A DNA stretch of 7,390 bases from Candidatus Altarchaeota archaeon (GTDB taxonomy: Archaea; Altiarchaeota; Altiarchaeia; IMC4; QMZM01), in assembly GCA_015523055.1 (NCBI GenBank), contig WALD01000053.1:1-7390 (forward strand), in the 5' to 3' direction. Positions 6,161-7,390 of the stretch are shown piece after piece. The position numbers were made by a program, and so were the translations under genes. The notes beneath the pieces are model-generated. The model was not told the DNA's origin and searched no databases. It saw only the letters and a program-made list of their open reading frames with translations. Each line of letters starts with the position of its first letter. The first letter of the stretch is position 1.

Positions 6161-7113
6161 TGAAAATCCTTGCATTAGATGTTGGTGGGGCGAATCTGAA
6201 GCTTGCAATTGCTGATGGAGGGGTGAGAGAATACACCCACTATTTTCCCTTCTGGAAGAGGAAGGATGATTTTGAAGATTTTTTGCGTAGTAAAATCAGT
6301 AAATTTCTTCCCGCTGACAGGGTCAGGGTTACAATGACGGCGGAGCTAGCAGACTGCTACAGGGCGAAGGATGAGGGGGTGAGGCATGTTCTTGAGGGGG
6401 TGAAGAACGTAGTGCCTAACCCTGAGGTTCTGATGGTTGGGGGAGAGCTTCTATCCCTCAAGGAGGCATTCTCCAATCCCTACCGGGTAGCATCCGCAAA
6501 CTGGATGGCAACCTCCCTCTGGATAGCAAGGAGATTCAAAACAGGAATTCTGATTGATACAGGAAGTACAACAACCGATATAATCCCTGTGAAGGACGGA
6601 CAGGTTATCTCAAAGGGAAAGTTCGATCTGGAGAGACTACAGAATTCCGAATTAGTTTATTCCGGAGTTCTAAGGACAAATGTTGCCACTATCCTTAATG
6701 AGATTGAAGTGAATGGAATTCCAACCCCCGTGTCATCGGAACTCTTTGCGATTACTGCCGATGTTTACAGGATTCTTGGTGAAATCTCGCAGGCGGAATA
6801 CTGCTGCGAAACACCTGATGGGAAAGGTAAAGGGATTGAAGACTGCATGAGGAGAATCGCAAGGGTTGTCTGCTCTGACATGAATGAATTAAATGAGAAA
6901 CAGATTGAGGAGATTGCAGGATTCATAAAGGAAAGGCAGATTGAGAAGATATCAGATTCAATTTCAATAATCTTCAAAAAAACAGGAATTGATAATGCCT
7001 TCGTCTCCGGCCTAGGGGATTTTCTTGCTGAGGAGGCTGCGAAGAAGGCGGGAATCCAAGACATTCGGAAGATAAAGATAAGCCCTGCAAGGGCATTATT
7101 GGATCTGTTTTAG
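6160..7113 (+). CDS. mfnF: MfnF, aminomethylfuran-phenoxy condensing enzyme (ASKHA / hydantoinase-like fold)
   Basis: MfnF condenses the diphosphate of aminomethylfuranmethanol with gamma-glutamyltyramine, forming the ether link of the methanofuran core. Homologues are often annotated as a hydantoinase/oxoprolinase-like, H4MPT-linked C1-transfer protein. The 317 residues carry ASKHA-fold landmarks: phosphate-1 loop LDVGGANLKLA (6-16), phosphate-2 loop LIDTGSTTTDIIPV (131-144), the family signature LVYSGVLRTNV (165-175), SELFAITADVYRILG (193-207) and an adenosine-type motif FVSGLGDFLAEEAA (281-294). Length and termini look complete. The start overlaps the mfnD stop by one base (TAATG), and GAGGT at 6152-6156 is a suitable ribosome binding site, so the gene is co-translated with mfnD. 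It makes use of the MfnD product directly. MfnE, which makes the other substrate, is not in the window. Confidence 0.92.
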   Translation: MKILALDVGGANLKLAIADGGVREYTHYFPFWKRKDDFEDFLRSKISKFLPADRVRVTMTAELADCYRAKDEGVRHVLEGVKNVVPNPEVLMVGGELLSLKEAFSNPYRVASANWMATSLWIARRFKTGILIDTGSTTTDIIPVKDGQVISKGKFDLERLQNSELVYSGVLRTNVATILNEIEVNGIPTPVSSELFAITADVYRILGEISQAEYCCETPDGKGKGIEDCMRRIARVVCSDMNELNEKQIEEIAGFIKERQIEKISDSISIIFKKTGIDNAFVSGLGDFLAEEAAKKAGIQDIRKIKISPARALLDLF

Positions 7114-7186
7114 AGATTGTGTCCAAAAGGATTATCCTCAAACCTGCAACACAACACCAGTGGGATTGTGAAATCCCTAAAACTCT
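7114..7186. other. Convergent intergenic spacer after mfnF
   Basis: These 73 bases lie between the mfnF stop and the stop of the partial right-edge gene. The only structure seen is AGGATTATCCT (7128-7138), a perfect 5-bp inverted repeat with a 1-base centre. This is too tight for a stable hairpin loop but could be a protein-binding palindrome. There is no T-tract on the plus strand here; the first one, TTTTTT at 7223-7228, lies inside the partial gene and might serve as an archaeal U-tract terminator for mfnF. Confidence 0.4.
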
Positions 7187-7390
7187 CTACACCTTGACCC
7201 AGAAATCAAATTCATCAAGCTGTTTTTTAAGTGCATAAGGCACTGCTCTGCCCCACTCTGCAAGCCATCCATCATCAGGGAATTTCTTTATTATTGTTTT
7301 GTCATGAACCTCTGCCCGCTGGATAAATTCTGCCAGCCCCCGGTTACGTATCACCGAGTGTTTCGGTTTAAAGATTCCGGTCCAGGTCGC
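7187..7390 (-). CDS. Partial gene entering from the right edge, C-terminal 67 residues, unknown
   Basis: An open minus-strand frame runs from the window edge at 7390 to a TAG at 7189-7187, giving 67 residues with no start in view. The sequence is rich in charged and aromatic residues, for example AEFIQRAEVHDKTIIKKFPD (about 20-39) and GWLAEWGRAVPYALKKQLDE (41-60), ending FDFWVKV. It reads like a normal globular, helical C-terminus, not random sequence: the frame is free of stops, and tryptophans and conserved-looking helix patterns are regularly placed. I do not recognise the family. It is convergent to mfnF with 73 bases between the two stops, so it is probably a separate transcription unit. 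Confidence 0.6.
   Translation of the reverse strand, partial: ATWTGIFKPKHSVIRNRGLAEFIQRAEVHDKTIIKKFPDDGWLAEWGRAVPYALKKQLDEFDFWVKV

Noticed and set aside
7128..7138. AGGATTATCCT as a hairpin terminator for mfnF
   Set aside because: A 1-base loop cannot form, the stem is only 5 bp, and no T-tract follows.
1..7390. CRISPR arrays, tRNA/rRNA genes, insertion sequences, phage or defence genes
   Set aside because: On reading through, no regularly spaced repeats, cloverleaf-like sequences, transposase motifs or terminal inverted repeats were seen, and nearly all of the window is accounted for by metabolic genes.

Overview
This window looks like a stretch of an archaeal chromosome, most likely from a euryarchaeal methanogen or a relative that uses methanofuran and tetrahydromethanopterin for C1 metabolism. 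Three things point there: an archaeal-type glutamyl-tRNA synthetase, TATA-box-like promoters with very short leaders, and several genes of methanofuran biosynthesis side by side. The exact lineage cannot be fixed from the sequence alone. No rRNA, tRNA, CRISPR array, insertion sequence or phage gene is visible.

Layout, left to right. A complete gltX (minus strand, 25-1686) diverges across 46 bp from a riboflavin-type reductase of the RibD C-terminal family (arfC-like, plus strand, 1733-2413). That gene meets the next one tail to tail, with the two stop codons overlapping. On the minus strand follow mfnA (tyrosine decarboxylase, 2410-3522) and, upstream of it in the same transcription unit, a HisA-related TIM-barrel protein (3533-4240). 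A compact divergent promoter region (about 4240-4296) separates this pair from a plus-strand unit: an Lrp/AsnC regulator, a small four-helix membrane protein, mfnD (tyramine-glutamate ligase) and mfnF (the last condensation in forming the methanofuran core). The plus-strand genes overlap or nearly touch. A partial, unrecognised minus-strand gene enters from the right edge (7187-7390).

How the genes fit together. MfnA makes tyramine from tyrosine, MfnD adds gamma-linked glutamate to it, and MfnF joins that product to the activated aminomethylfuran. mfnB, mfnC and mfnE, which supply the furan half, are not in the window. The HisA-like protein, the membrane protein and the Lrp-type regulator sit among these genes and are candidates for unassigned roles in making, handling or controlling methanofuran.

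The observations most worth checking are: an apparent one-base frameshift that cuts off the conserved first strand of MfnD; a 44-bp imperfect inverted repeat carrying two interlocked, inward-pointing TATA-like boxes in the regulator's divergent promoter; the HisA-like protein as a candidate methanofuran-linked enzyme; and a reductase whose usual cofactor-loop glycines are replaced.
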